DNA from: Caenorhabditis elegans
Taxonomy: Eukaryota; Nematoda; Chromadorea; Rhabditida; Rhabditidae
Assembly: GCF_000002985.6 (NCBI RefSeq)
Contig: NC_003283.11
Span: forward strand, 1,798,001 to 1,862,000
Direction: 5' to 3'
Length of the DNA: 64,000 nucleotides
Shown here in pieces: positions 11,663 through 23,589 of the stretch. Under the pieces are notes generated by a model. The model saw only the letters and a list, made by a program, of their open reading frames with translations. It was not told the origin of the DNA and ran no database searches. Position 1 is the first letter of the stretch. The number at the start of each line of letters is the position of its first letter. The position numbers and the translations under genes are program-made.

Positions 11663-13109
11663 TCAGCAATGATCATCGCTGCAGCAACAGCAACCACCTT
11701 CCGAGCAGGAGCACAACAAGGCCAGGCACTGGCAGCATACACAGCATGCCAGACAGCTCTCACAACATGATGGCTCATGACGATGGCAGTGATCTGGTTG
11801 TGGTTGGCATCTGGAATTTATTGTTGTACGAGTAAAATTGATGGCTATGTGCAAAGTAATCACATCTAAATTTGGCTTGTTTGGCCTTTGGCCCAGGCCT
11901 CATTAACATTGTAGAACTCGACTTTTTTAACGCTGTACGACAAATCTTACATATTTAGGCCAACTTGGTACATTGGCCAACTTGGTACATAGGCGAATTT
12001 AATAGATAGGGCAACTTATTATATAGGCCAACTTAATACATTGCCCAACTTGGTACATAGGCCAACATGGTACACAGGCCAACTTGGTACACAGGCCAAC
12101 TTGGTACTTAGACCAACTTGGTACGTAGGCCAACTTGGTACGTAGGCCAACTCGATACATAGGCCAACCTAATACATTGGCCAACCTGGTACATAAGCCA
12201 ACTTGGTACGTAGACCAACTTAATACATAGTCCAACTTGGTATATAGGCCAACTTGGTATATAGGCCAACTTAATACATAGTCCAACTTGGTATATAGGC
12301 CAACTTGATAACAGACTAACTTAATACATAGTCCAACTTGGTATATAGGCCAACTTAATACATAGTCCAACTTGGTATATAGGCCAACTTAATACATAGT
12401 CCAACTTGGTATATAGGCCAACATGGTACACAGGCCAACTTAATACATTGGCCAACTTGGTACATAGGCCAACATGGTACACAGGCCAACTTGGTACTTA
12501 GACCAACTTGGTACGTAGGCCAACTTAATACATAGGCCAACTTGATACATTGGCCAACTTATTATATAGGCCAACTTGGTACATAGGCCAACTTAATACA
12601 TTGGCCAACTTGGTACATAGGCCAACTTAATACATTGGCCAACTTGGTACATAGACCAACTTGGCACACAGCAGGGGTGTGCGGCAAATCTCAAAATTTG
12701 CCGAGCTCGGCAAACGGCAATTTCAGCAATTTCGGCAAATTTGCCGCACACCCCTGGTACACAGGCCAACTTGGTACATAGGCCAACTTAATGCATAGAA
12801 GGGTACCTCTTTGCCGTACACCGTAATGCTGATTGAACATATTAGAATTTTTATGGTCCTAATAATTTTATGTTGCATTCTGATCGTGGAAAAGAAGATT
12901 TTTGAGACAGCTTACCCCCCAAAGTTAATTTTTTTTGAAATTTTTTAGCAACAATGAGCTACAAAAACGCTAAAAATTCTCAAAACTGTTGCTTTAGTTC
13001 TCAACTTTTTGTTATGAACAAAGACTTACACAATAACCGGCGGAGGTGGCTGTGGATAAGGTTGTGTGGTGCACACCGTATTTCCATATGGATCGTAGTA
13101 GGCAGACAT
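11663..13109 (-). CDS. Small Cys-rich (CYSTM-like) protein
   Basis: Exon 1 (13030-13109) and exon 2 (11663-11810) join in phase to give 75 aa. The N-terminal part is short and polar, ending in a Pro run (PYPQPPPPVIV), followed by a His/Pro linker. The C-terminus has clustered Cys pairs and runs within a short hydrophobic stretch (SCCESCLACCVCCQC, CCCCSDDHC). This layout (polar N-terminus, Cys-rich short hydrophobic C-terminus) resembles CYSTM stress-related proteins or palmitoylated Cys-string proteins. The intron of 1.2 kb is unusual for such a small gene and is mostly minisatellite. The gene is too short to call from either exon alone. Function is unknown. Confidence 0.66.
11953..12800. repeat. 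17-18-bp minisatellite, (GGCCAACTTGGTACATA)n
   Basis: About 45 units of the pattern GGCCAACTTGGTACATA or GGCCAACTTAATACATT. Higher-order alternation between the TTGGTA and TTAATA variants is visible. The array is interrupted once by an 85-bp fold-back at 12672-12756. It lies inside the intron of the Cys-rich gene. Confidence 0.92.
12672..12756. mobile_element. 85-bp fold-back element inserted in the minisatellite
   Basis: Ends are an exact inverted repeat: CAGGGGTGTGCGGCAAAT at the left and ATTTGCCGCACACCCCTG at the right. The centre contains GCCGAGCTCGGC. The element splits otherwise regular minisatellite units. Confidence 0.75.
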
Positions 13110-13422
13110 GACTGGAAGTTTGGGAAAAATCCTGCGAAATATGTGAAATGTTGCGTATAAGTACACATTTTCGTGTTTGTACAAAATCCTAACAATGGGG
13201 GATGAGTCAGAAGAAGGTAATAAAAACACCAAGAAAGAAAAACCAGAAAGTTTTCATATTTTGTAGGTGTATTTGAACATGACCCCCAAATGAAAATTGG
13301 GTGGCCGAACTTTTTGTCTGCGGCCAAGTGGCAAAATTTAACTAAAAATGTAAATTGCTTTATTTTTGCTTTCACCCGTAGAATAACATTATAATCTATA
13401 GAGTTAATTATACCGTAAAAAA

Positions 13423-16116
13423 TTATGCAACACATCCATTTTTCCACCAGTCATCGATGGCCACATTGAAATATGTCTTATGATCGTCGAAATTGAACGG
13501 AAATACACTTCGGCCTACAGTCGTATCTGGTCGAGTACCAATTTCGAACCGGGCTCCCCGTGCCATGCCATCAGGGTACCAAATCTGAAAAATTGGCAAT
13601 TTCTGGATATTTTACATTTGTAAAAGTTGGGGTTTCTCAAACAAGGCCGCGAAAAAGAGCAACAAGTGTTTTCTTAAAATTGCCTTGCCTACTCTATACC
13701 TGGCTACATACCTGCCTTATCAGGTCTTTCGTATTTTCACAGGAACGATTCAAGCACTTCTTTATCAACATTTCTCGTGTTTAAAAGTGCATGCCTGCCT
13801 AGCAGCTAGCCTACGTATTCACCTCGTGCCTGAATGTCTGCCTGCCTACGTACCTATCTTATGCCTGCCTAGCTGCTAGCATACGTACTCACCTCGTGTC
13901 TGAATGTCTGCCTGCCTACGCGCCTATATTTTGCCTGCTTGACTGCTTGCCTATATTCCCACCTCGCGTCTGATTTTGCGCCTGCCTACGTGCCTATCTT
14001 ATGCCTGCCTGGTTGCTTGCCTACGTATCAACCACGTGTCTGGCTGAACCTACCTCCGTTGTATGATGAAACGATCCTCTATTCTGATCTTTCGGGAAAG
14101 TTCTTGGCGGAAGTGACGGTATCGGATCCTTTCTATGCTCAATTCTCCACGAATCCGGAACAAGCTCATCGTGTGCCTCAGCCAGGTCGATATCCCCGAT
14201 ACGTGGCATTCCAAACGTCACTAATTTCGTCCGACTCTGATGCAGCTTGAACGTCTTCGCAACGTAGGATGAAGCAATCGAAGCGAGACCACCGCCAAGT
14301 GAGTGTCCGAAAAACCAGAGCTTCACGTGGCGCTTTTCAAGAATAAACTTTTGAACGTCCTCCCTCATTCCTTGATTCCATAATGCATAGAATGCATGTA
14401 GATAGTACTGATCAACGACCCCCTTTGTCACGTTAAAGGGCACCTTTGGAAGAAAAAAGAACGATATTCCCTCGTCAATAAATTGGGAGAGACTTGTTGT
14501 TCCACGGAACACTATAACCATCGCATTCCGGTCTTTTAGATAAGCACTGTATGCAAAACAGGTGGTCTGAAATGGTATGACGTGGTGTTTTTGTTTTTGT
14601 TTGGTTTTTTTGAACTGTTCGGTTTCTGATCAACTTACAAATTTTGTTTTGTCGCAAGGAGTTGTATAAGTATTGATTATATCCAATTTATTGTTTAGCT
14701 GGGAGCAGGATCCCAAGGAGCGGGTTAGCTGAAATCAGATATTTTATTAAATAAATTAATTTAGTGTACAGCATCGGGGGTGGGCAGCAATTTCCGCAAA
14801 TTTTTTTGCCGACAAATTTGGAAAATCGGCAAATTGCCGGTTTGCAGATTTGCCGGAAATTATAATTTCTGGCAAAAAAATTTTGATCTGCATAAGATGC
14901 GTACAATTTTGCCGATTAATATTGAAAATCTGAAATTTCTTTTTAAAAAATGTGCAAAACCAGTTTGCCGAAAATTTTCCGCAATTGCCGATTTGCCGGA
15001 AATTTTCAAATCCGGCAATTTGTCGATTTGCCGGAAATTTTAAAATCCGGCAATTTTCCGATTTGCCGGTAATTTTAAATTCCGGCAATTTGCCGATTTG
15101 CCGGAAATTTTCAAATCCGGCTATTTGCCTATTTTCCGGAAATTTTCAATTCCGGCAATTTGCCTATTTGCCGAAAATTTTTAATTCCGGCAATTTGCCG
15201 ATTTGCCGAAAATTTTCAAATCCGGCAATTTGCCTATTTGCCAGAAAACAATTGTTTGCCGCCCACTCTGATACATCATGTTATGCTTGAAAGTTTAATT
15301 CATAAAATTCTTACCTCACTACGATTTGGAGAATGTGTGGCTGCAATTAGAGGCACCACGATGTTCCTCATGAAATTCTCATCGTACCTGGAATTGATTC
15401 GAAATTTTGAATTGAACTACGTGGCCGTGAAAAAGAGAAAACTCGACCATGCGCAGAAATTTTTCGAAAGCTGAACTATAAAAATCATTAGTAATTTCCT
15501 AGAATTTAGAAAATAAAGAAGATGAAAAAACTAGACCACTGATTATTTTAGACACCACATCGCAAAAAAATTCGGTTTTATTTTATTGGCATGGCCGAAT
15601 TGCTTGTTTTTCTCGGCCATGTCGCGGACACGGAGTTCTGGCTTTCCTCATTGAATTTTTCGCGCTCCATTGACAATCGCCCGCCGGACAACGCGTGGGA
15701 AAGTCGTGTACTCCACACGGACAAATACGTTTTAGTTTCAGTCATTCTTCCACATAGCGGTTTCTGGCGTGACCTAGCAATAGCAAAGACTCGGCCATCA
15801 ATTAGCGTGGCTGAGTTTTTCTTCAACATTTTCCCGGCCATGTAGCAATTACCACAAAGACTCACTTAACATGCGACACATCTGTCGGGCAATTGTAGTC
15901 GTCTAACGTCCAGTCATCCACAGTGCAGTTTGCAGATTTCGCAGCTTTTTCGGAAGCACACGAGTGCTCCGCAATACACCACTGACAGCTATTCCCAAAT
16001 CCATCAGTGGAATTTACGCACGCCGAGCAAGAATCCACTCGAGCACAATTGTCGAGAGGGGCCGCCCGTAGAGTTTGGATTAGTAAAAATAGATAAAAAG
16101 GTAATAGTGATAACAT
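13423..16116 (-). CDS. Class 3 lipase with N-terminal Cys-rich module, secreted
   Basis: Four exons join in phase: 15866-16116, 15315-15387, 14054-14566 and 13423-13584 (332 aa). The protein begins with a signal peptide (MLSLLPFYLFLLIQTLRAAP). A Cys-rich PSI/plexin-repeat-like module follows (CSACVNSTDGFGNSCQWC), then the alpha/beta-hydrolase fold. The nucleophile motif GHSLGGG puts the catalytic Ser near residue 197. Candidate Asp (HRKDPIP, about 255) and His (FHHTTE, about 275) complete a triad. The oxyanion region VFRGTTS fits lipase class 3 (Pfam PF01764). It should hydrolyse acylglycerols in the gut lumen or another secretory space. I preferred the start at 16116 over upstream in-frame ATGs because it gives a clean signal peptide. 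Introns hold repeats. A paralogue lies at 48233-49938. Confidence 0.88.
13680..14040. repeat. CCTGCCTACGTGCCTATCTTATG degenerate tandem repeat
   Basis: Repeated units of GCCTGCCTACG, GCCTATCTTATGCC and CACCTCGTGTCTGAATGTCT with a period of roughly 80-90 bp. It fills the last intron of the lipase gene. Confidence 0.75.
14772..15272. repeat. GCCGATTTGCCGGAA fold-back repeat, 0.5-kb copy
   Basis: It runs from CGGGGGTGGGCAGCAATTT to GTTTGCCGCCCACTCTGA. It contains at least eight units of TTTGCCGATTTGCCGGAAATT and lies in lipase intron 2. Confidence 0.8.
15595..15845. repeat. Fragment of the GACAATCGCC / CGTGTACTCCACACGGACA repeat
   Basis: It shares TTTTCGCGCTCCATTGACAA and GTGTACTCCACACGGACAAA with elements at 16580-16980 and 59655-59882, and is bounded by CATGGCCGA / CGGCCATG. 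It lies in lipase intron 1. Confidence 0.6.
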
Positions 16117-16579
16117 TTTTTCCACTGACTTTGGTTTTTCTCGCCACTGTTCTTTTATAGTGACCAGCAGAACATTTGGACTTTCCGGGGCTTCGATAAA
16201 AAGTACGAGCACACGTTGATTAAGACATTTAGACGTGTACATATGACTCTGGATCAAGTCTGACAAAATAGGGAGCAAAACCACGTGGCTCACTATTTTT
16301 AGCAGTAGAGTGCGGAGGCGTTAGTGTCAGCTGCTGATAAGGAAAAAAAACATTCCAATGTACACAGAGAGCGAGCTGAAATCGAGGTTGGAGCACAATG
16401 CCGATAAACTTTTTTGTGCGATTTTGAGACTACGGTAAACCCGGTCTTGGCACGAAATTTTTTTTGTTAAATGCGAAAAGTCATGCGCCTTTAAATAGTA
16501 CTGTAATTCCCATTTCTAGTTTCAGCAATTTTTTTCATTGATTTTTCAGTTTTTTTTTCGCGATTTGTCACGGATTTTT

Positions 16580-16980
16580 GGCTTCCCTCATAAATAAAAA
16601 TGGAAGAGTTTGCCGAACTAGGCCATTTCGGCTCGGCCATATCTTGAGGAGATTTACGGCGCGTTGCGTGTCGCGTCGCGGCTCGATTTTAGTTGTAAAA
16701 CTGACTGTACTTGTCCGAAAAAAAATCACGGGGTTCTGGCCTTCCTAATTGAATTGTTCGCGCTCCATTGACAATCGCCTGCCGGACAACGCGTGGAAAA
16801 GTGTCGTGTACTCCACACGGACAAATACATTTAGTTTTACAACTAAAATCGAACCGCGACGCGACACGCAACGCGACGTAAATCTACCCCAGATATGGCC
16901 GAGCCAAAATGGCCTAGTTCGGCAAACTCTTCTATTTCAATTTATGAGGGAACCAGATGGCAACCTCGGCATTTCTACGA
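16580..16980. mobile_element. Fold-back element with CTCGGCCATAT / TTTGCCGAACTAGGCC arms
   Basis: The left arm (CATAAATAAAAATGGAAGAG, GCCGAACTAGGCC, GGCGCGTTGCGTGTCGCGTC) is repeated in inverse orientation at the right end (GACGCGACACGCAACGCG, GGCCTAGTTCGGC). The middle holds the GACAATCGCCTGCCGGACAA sequence. A one-armed relative is at 59655-59882. Confidence 0.75.
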
Positions 16981-17183
16981 AGAAGCAAGGCAGAAATCCG
17001 TGAAAAATATGAAAATTGCGCAGAAACAAAAGTTTCAAATTATAGTACTCTTTAAAGGCGCACATATTTTTCCATTTTTCGTTACAAAAATTAATCGTGT
17101 CGAGACCGAAGACAGTATCTAAGGTGCAAAAATCGCAATTTTTGCGTCTTCATAATATTACGGAGACGCAGAAAAATGCGCTT

Positions 17184-17520
17184 TCTGAAATCGATGTGCA
17201 AGCGCGCTCCATGGCCAAATGAAAACATTCCAATCTCAAAAGTTGGGTCTCGTTGGGTAATATTTCGGTTTTTTCTTATTTTTTTTTCGTTTTTTATGTC
17301 TAACTTGGAAAATATGATTCAAAATAAAATTAGCAAAAATACCTTGTCAAATTCAAAAACTTTTCAAACATTTGTCGACAAAAAATCAGTTAAAAACCCG
17401 AAAAATAATTATAAACGTTTGAATTTCCGGTTTTGCCGCGAAAACCTAACGAGACCCAAGTGTTGGAGGCGGGGCGTATTTATTTGGCCGTGGAGCGCGC
17501 TTGCACCTCGATTTCACAGC
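17184..17520. mobile_element. Hairpin element, AAATCGATGTGCAAGCGCGC arms
   Basis: The left arm GTGCAAGCGCGCTCCATGGC is matched by an inverted right arm GTGGAGCGCGCTTGCAC. Inner arms GTTGGGTCTCGTT and CGAGACCCAAGTGTTGG also pair. Similar arms occur at 25778-26416. Confidence 0.7.
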
Positions 17521-18176
17521 GAATTTTCAGTGAAAATCAAAATTTATCGGAACTAATCCAAATTTTTGAAGCCTGAATTCGATTATTCAGCAAAAAATCC
17601 TGTTTGAGGTCTTGCCACGAGCGAAATTTTTTCTCAAAAATCAGTGGCCGAGTTTTCTAAATTTTTTCTAGGCCACGGTCTCAAAAAGTCCAAATTTCCC
17701 CCAATAACCAACACTTGTGAAGTAGTTAGCTTGCAGTAGTATCCATCCAGTCACCACCTCAAATATTTGCATTGCCCCCACCCCAATTGAATCGTCCGAA
17801 AAATGAGAACAAAGACTGTGTAACCCGGAAGCCCCCATAGAACAGCAACATTTTCTACACAAGCAATAATATTATTTTTTAAATGCATCAGAATTAAGGC
17901 AAAAAGTGAAAAGAGAAAGCCACCACCAATAAAAAACCCATATTACAATGAAAATAAATTATAAATTAGGTAACTGAGAAATATCACAATAAAAAGAGTA
18001 AAAATTAATTAATTAATTAAATAATACTAGAAGAAGCTCCAGAGATTTGGATTTCGGGGAGATGGGAAGGAAGTGTCTTTGGAAGAAACTAATTTTAGAT
18101 TTTATACCCGGATATGTACAATATTTGTAGGAAAAAAATGATAATCCTCCAGGGACTGGGAAATGATGAGAGGAAG

Positions 18177-21100
18177 TTAGCTGGATTGATAAAATTCTTT
18201 CCATACAAACTTCTGTCGTTCGTTGTCTTCTGTGCACGTTTGCAACGTAACTTCTGATCCCGATTCGGATACTGTTATACACTGTCGCTTTTGGCTGTGG
18301 ATGATTTGTTTGGTTTTCTGGAAAAAAAACAGATTTTTAAAAAACTATTATTTGAATAAAACTGGAAATTTGTGTTTTTTTTTAAAGATGGAGTATAGTT
18401 TGTTGGTATTTTGCTTAAAGTGCCGCGACGCGACACGCAACGCGCCGTAAATTGACCCCGGCCGTGGCCGAGCCCGATTTGAAGGTGGAGTAGAGTTTGT
18501 TGGTATTTTGCTTAAATAGACTAAAACTGGTCCAAAACCACCGAATTTCATAATGAGACTTCACAAAAAATTTCCAAAAATTTTTTATGGCGGGCCAAAA
18601 TTTCGAAAAAAAAGAGCCAAATTTTGCTAAAATCGGAAATTTTGCACACTTTTTTTTTGTCACAGCCCCTGGATTTTAGTTTTTTTTGAAATTATCACCT
18701 TTTAATCCTTCTTTTGGTGATTTTTCTCCCGGAAATTCGTTGATTGAGACAACTTTTAGGCCAATAGGCATCCAATTTTGATCATTTTTGGATTCCTATC
18801 GGCCTAAAAGTTGGCCCAATCACCGAATTTCCGCGAGATAAATTACTAAAATAAGGATTAAAGGGTGATAATTTCAGAAAAACTAATATCCAGCGGTTGT
18901 GACAAAGAAAAGTGTGCAAAATTTCAGATTTTAGCAATATTTGGCTCTTTTTTTTCGAAATATTGACCGTCCATAAAAAATGTTTGGAAATTTTTTGTAA
19001 AGTCTCATTATGAAATACGGTGGTTTTGGACCAGTTTTAGTATATTTAAACAAAATACCCACAAACTCTACTCCCCCTTTAAATTGTGCTCGGCCACGGT
19101 CGGGGTCGATTTACGGCGCGTTGCGTGTCGCGTCGCGGCTCGGCCAGAGTTTCGTGTTTTTTTTTGAGGCCCCACCAAAACAGGATTCACGAAAACAGAA
19201 TGCACATAAACAGGATGCAGAGCGATTTCGCATTCTTACCCTGTCATAAGACCAAAATCCGTTGACCGTCCCCTTGACACAGTGATTCGCCTGAATTCGA
19301 ATTCCATTCGCAGTCAGACACCATTCTCCTTGAGCCATCTGTCCTTGAACATTCAATCTGATAAGCTGATTTCCACCATATCCATGACATCCGGTCGCTC
19401 CCATTGGTCCAGGAATTCCACCCATTCTATCGAGACACTTTCCGGTTGCCGGATTCCGGGCCTCTCCCCAAACATCATTCGGTGGGAGCATCGGATAGCT
19501 CTTCAGGACGTCATAGGCAACGTTTTCCATGTACCATTTGAACGATTTGCACTGGAGCTTGTCGCGAAGAGCCAATTGAGCCGAGATATCGCCTGGATTG
19601 ACATTGGTCGCCTGCGGTTCACGTGTTAGGTAGTATTTTGAATAGTCGTCCATCCAGGTTTTGACGACGCGCATCATGTTCTGAAAAAATTAAAAATTAT
19701 AGATTTTTTCAATTTTTATATAGTTATAAAGAGCCAAAACTAAAATTTTCCAGAATGAAAATTTTGAAATTAAATGTTTTCTTTGGAAATGTAGATCAGG
19801 GGTGGGCGGCAAACGATTTATTCCGGCAAATCGACAAATTGCAGGAATTTAAAATTTCCGGCGAATCGGCAAATTGCCGGAATCGGAAATTTCCGGCAAA
19901 TCGACAAATTGCCGGAATTGATATTTTCGTGAAATCGACAAATTGCCGGAATTTTAAATTTACGGCAAATCGGCAAATTGCCGGAATTGAAAATTTCCTG
20001 CAAATCGACAAATTGCCGGAATTGAAAATTTCCGGCAAATTGGCGAATTGACGGAATTGAAAATTTCTGGCAAATCGGCAAATTGCCGGAATTTCCGGAT
20101 TAACGGCAAATTGTGGTTCTGCACATTTGCCGAAAATCAAAATGCCAACGTGCCAAAATTGAAATTTCCGGCAAATCGGCGATTTAAATTGCAATTTGCC
20201 GAATTCTTCGACAAAAAATTTTTTCCAAACGGATATTTGCCGCACACTCCTGATGTAGATAGTGATTTATATATTTTATTATTTTATTGCAATCTTTACA
20301 GAGAATTCCAGAGTCGTATCAGGGTTTTTTGATTTTTTTGTAGGAAATTTGAACTCTTTCTCCACAAACTTACAATAGAAATCACAGGTTTTCCAGAGAA
20401 CTTTCCAAAGCTGTAGGGCATGTGACTTCTGTAGACATGACCGACATGTGAGCATGGGACGAACACAATTCCACCGCCGCACTGCCAGATCTTGAAGCTC
20501 AACTCATACTGCTCTCCACCCCAGATTTGAAGCCCTTCGTCATAATATCCGAGTTCTTTGAACCAGAGCCGATTGATAGCGAATAGGCCTCCAGCATGAG
20601 TTGGCGAGCGGAACGGCTGACTGTTATGCTTGCGGTGAGCAGTTTCTCTTTCAGTGATTTGAGTCTCCTTGTACAAAAGTCCCCATTCGAAAATTCCACT
20701 GTGATGAGCATTCGGGCTTCCATAGACACTTCTATATTCCCACGAGTTTGAGTCGATTCCATCAATAACTGGAACAGTCATAACCTTGCGATTACGCTTG
20801 ATCGGAGCCAACAGTGGTGGGAGCCAGTTGGTGTTGACTTCACAATGAGCATCCAGAAAGAGCACGACTTCACCGGTCGAGTGTTTGGCTCCGATGGATC
20901 GCGCGTTGATGAGGCCTTCACGTTGTTCTGTGCGAACTACGATGACTTTTCCGTTGAAGCGAGTCACGTATTTGTCGAGTTTCTCTTTGAGGTGAGCTGA
21001 AATTGATTTATTTTAATATTAAATTATTGCTTTTATATGAAATTCAAAAAATTCCCTTGATTGTATATTTGAGCTTGAAAAAAAGCCGGAGACATTTTCA

Positions 21101-23290
21101 TTGAAGCGCGAAGTGTCAAGGTCGATTTACGAGAATTTCCTCCAGTTTTGGCGTTTTTTGCTAAAATTTTTCTGGACTCTGCTCTGTGGGGAATTCGCTT
21201 TAAAACATGCCTGTGGGGTCATTATGACCAAAAATCATGATTTAAAAAATTCAAAAAAATTTTCTACATTTTATATGATTTTTTGAAAATTGAAAAAATC
21301 TCAGTTTTCCCCTTATTCCTATTTGAATTACCGCTAATTGAACTCGTTCGTTGGAGCGCGCTTGCCTTATTTTAATTTTAATTTATCAATTTTTCTCATT
21401 TTTGGCTGATTTTTCATGTTTTTTTCGTGTAATTTTACTGGAAATTTAGTGAAAAATTCAATATAAATGTAAATTGTTTATGAAAAAGCTGGTATTAAAG
21501 CGAAAATCTCTGAATTTGATTATTTCACGCTCAGTGTTGATGAAAAACGTTTTTTTTTTTTGCATTTATATTGAATTTGTCACTAAATTTCGAGTAAAAT
21601 TACACGAAAAACATGAAAAATCAGTCAAAAATGAGAAAAATTGATGAATAAAAATTAAAATGATGCAAGCGCGCTCCAACGAACGAGTTCAATTGGCGGT
21701 AATTCAAATGGGAATTTGATGCAATTTTCAAAAAATCATATAAAATCTAGAAAATTTTTTTGAATTTTTTAAATCATGATATTTGGTCTTTGTGACCCCA
21801 TAGGCATGTTTTAAAGCAATTTCCCCACAGAGCAGAGTCCAGAAAAATTTTAGCAAAAAACTGCCGCAACTGGAGAAAATTCTCGTAAATCTTTTTTTTT
21901 AACTAGAAATTCAAAGTCAGGGGTCCTCCTGCAAACTTACGCTTGTCAGAATCATCGTCAACCATCACAACCTGCTCGATCAACTCTGGCGGGGATCTGA
22001 GCAGCACCGAATGCACAGTTCGGAGCAACGGAGTCCATCCCTCATTGTGGAACACAACAACCACTGAAACAGTCGGCAGCTTTTCTGGATAATCCCAATG
22101 CTTGCACTCTTCCGGCCTGATATCCGGAATAGTTCGATTCATCGAGATCATATCGGAGACGTAGGTATTGAAGCCGAACTCCTTCTCCGCTGCTCTTCCT
22201 GCCGCCATTCCTTCTTCATCGGTTACTGGCACAGGTTTTCCGTGCTCTCCGGGCTGATTTGATGGGATTTCCGGCTCTTTTGGCTCGTAGTTTCCTAGTT
22301 CTGAGCCACGGAAGATTGTATTAGGATCAGGACCACCGGGGAGCTCCTTATTTGTGAGATCGTCTAAATCATCAAATTGTTGAGCGGCACTGTCCGATTT
22401 GATAGATGACATGCTCTGAAATTCATTTTGTTTTTGAGTTTTGTTTCTATTCCCTGAAATGTGGACTACGCTCAGTGGGAAAATTGCTTTAAAACACGCC
22501 TATGGGGTCACAATAACCGAATATCATAGTAAAAAAATTCAAAAAAATTTTCTAGATTTTATATGATTTTTTGAAAATTGGAAAAATCTCAGTTTTCCAC
22601 TTAATTCCTATTTGAATTTCCGCCATTATTTGTATTAATTTATTTTATTTTTTCTCATTATTTCACTGATTTTCTTTATTATTTGTGTATTTTTATCGGA
22701 AAAAGAGACAGAAATGCATATTTTCATTAAAAATCACTGAAAATGGGTAAAACTGAACCTGAAATTATCATATTTCACAGTTTTACGCATTTACAGTGAC
22801 TTTTAATGAAAAATTTGCATGTATCTTGCATTTTTCTCACTTTTTCCAATAAAAATACACAAATAATGAAGAAAATCAGTGAAATAATGATAAAAAATGA
22901 AATTAATTAATTAAAATAATGCAAGCACGCTCCATAGAACGAATCCAATTGGCGGAAATTCAAATAGGAATTATTAGGGGGAAAATTGAGATTTTTCCAA
23001 TTTTCAAAAAATCATATAAAATTTAGAGACTTTTTTTGAATTTTTTTTGGTCATTGTGACCCCAGAGGCATGTTTTACAGCAATTTCCCCATTAGGCGCA
23101 CTCCAAAAAAACCTACATTTCCCTTGCTATTGTAGACAAATCCAAATAAAACTAAAACTCCCAGGCAAATATACGTAGCCACTCGGCATCCTCTGAAACA
23201 AAATTTATTAATTTTAAAGTAGAGAAAAACAAAACCTCACCTTTGCCTCCATAATCTCTGTAGTTGCAGCTTTTTCCGGGCGATTATCAT
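18177..23290 (-). CDS. gly-7: Polypeptide N-acetylgalactosaminyltransferase GLY-7
   Basis: Six exons: 23241-23290, 23117-23192, 21941-22415, 20374-20996, 19240-19680 and 18177-18317 (1,806 bp, 601 aa). All phases agree. It transfers GalNAc from UDP-GalNAc to Ser/Thr, starting mucin-type O-glycans in the Golgi. It is a type II membrane protein: a short basic cytoplasmic tail (MIIARKKLQLQRLWRQ), one membrane span near residues 20-37, a stem, then the GT27 domain (SVVVVFHNEGWTPLLRTVHS). The metal-binding DxH is DAH at 249-251, and the Gal/GalNAc-T motif is WGGEQYELSFK. The C-terminus is a ricin-type lectin domain (about residues 470-601) with paired cysteines. Gene name from recall of the family and locus. 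Introns 2, 3, 4 and 5 carry fold-back repeats. Confidence 0.93.
18420..19147. mobile_element. Large nested fold-back in gly-7 intron 5
   Basis: Outer arms GCCGCGACGCGACACGCAAC and its complement at 19118-19140 enclose inner arms (GGTGGAGTAGAGTTTGTTGG and CACAAACTCTACTCCCCC). The innermost arms share GGCCAATAGGCATCCAA / TTGGATTCCTATCGGCC-type sequence. The whole 0.7 kb could fold into a single hairpin. Confidence 0.8.
19797..20245. repeat. GGCAAATCGGCAAATTGCCGG repeat in gly-7 intron 4
   Basis: It starts TCAGGGGTGGGCGGCAAACG and ends TTGCCGCACACTCCTGAT, so its ends are imperfect terminal inverted repeats. Inside are about ten copies of ATTTCCGGCAAATCGACAAA-like units. Confidence 0.8.
21110..21895. 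mobile_element. Fold-back element in gly-7 intron 3
   Basis: The left arm includes TTTTCTGGACTCTGCTCTGT and GCTTTAAAACATGCCTGTGG. The right arm has the same sequences inverted (ACAGAGCAGAGTCCAGAAAA). The inner arms ACTCGTTCGTTGGAGCGCGC and the inverted copy near 21665 also pair. Confidence 0.8.
22466..23108. mobile_element. Related fold-back element in gly-7 intron 2
   Basis: Arms GGGAAAATTGCTTTAAAACA...CCTATGGGGTCACAA at the left and TGTGACCCCAGAGGCATG...AGCAATTTCCCC at the right are inverted. It is a sequence relative of the element in intron 3, so two family members sit in adjacent introns of one gene. Confidence 0.78.
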
Positions 23291-23589
23291 GTCAGATCCG
23301 GTTGGTTTAATCAAGTTTTCGTTCTGAAACGCAAAAAATACGTTAAATTGACTTAAAAATTGAACATTTCGGTCAAAAAAGCACAAATTCGGTAGAAAAA
23401 TCGTAGAAAAATCGTCAATGTGTTGGCAAATACCCGACTCCGCCCACATGCAAGGCGCGGCACGCGTTTTCGCAATCTGCGCACACACTTTGGTTTCCGG
23501 TGATTTTATTTTTATTTTTCTGATTTCTTTTTTTAATGGTTTTTTGCTTTAAATCACTTAAAAAAACATATTTTTCAGGTCAATAAAAC
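23291..23589. promoter_or_regulatory. Divergent promoter between gly-7 and mrpl-39
   Basis: Only 299 bp separates the two start codons, which point away from each other, so the region should drive both genes. No TATA box or other known site is clear. Confidence 0.5.

Larger units (their letters stand above)
16117..18176. other. Intergenic, lipase to gly-7: two fold-back elements, no gene seen
   Basis: Both strands were read. The short ORFs here lie within repeats or lack splice partners. The region holds the fold-backs at 16580-16980 and 17184-17520, and the rest is AT-rich. It contains the promoter of neither neighbour except the first 200 bp beside the lipase. Confidence 0.5.

Noticed and set aside
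12355..12540. Long minus-strand ORFs in the GGCCAACTTGGTACATA array (YQVGLCTKLA-type repeats)
   Set aside because: Direct translations of the minisatellite with a repeat period; no start context, no conserved domain, and the array lies in an intron.
16689..16871. ORFs in the CGCGACGCGACACGC region
   Set aside because: They lie in the arms of the fold-back element and occur in mirrored form in its other arm.
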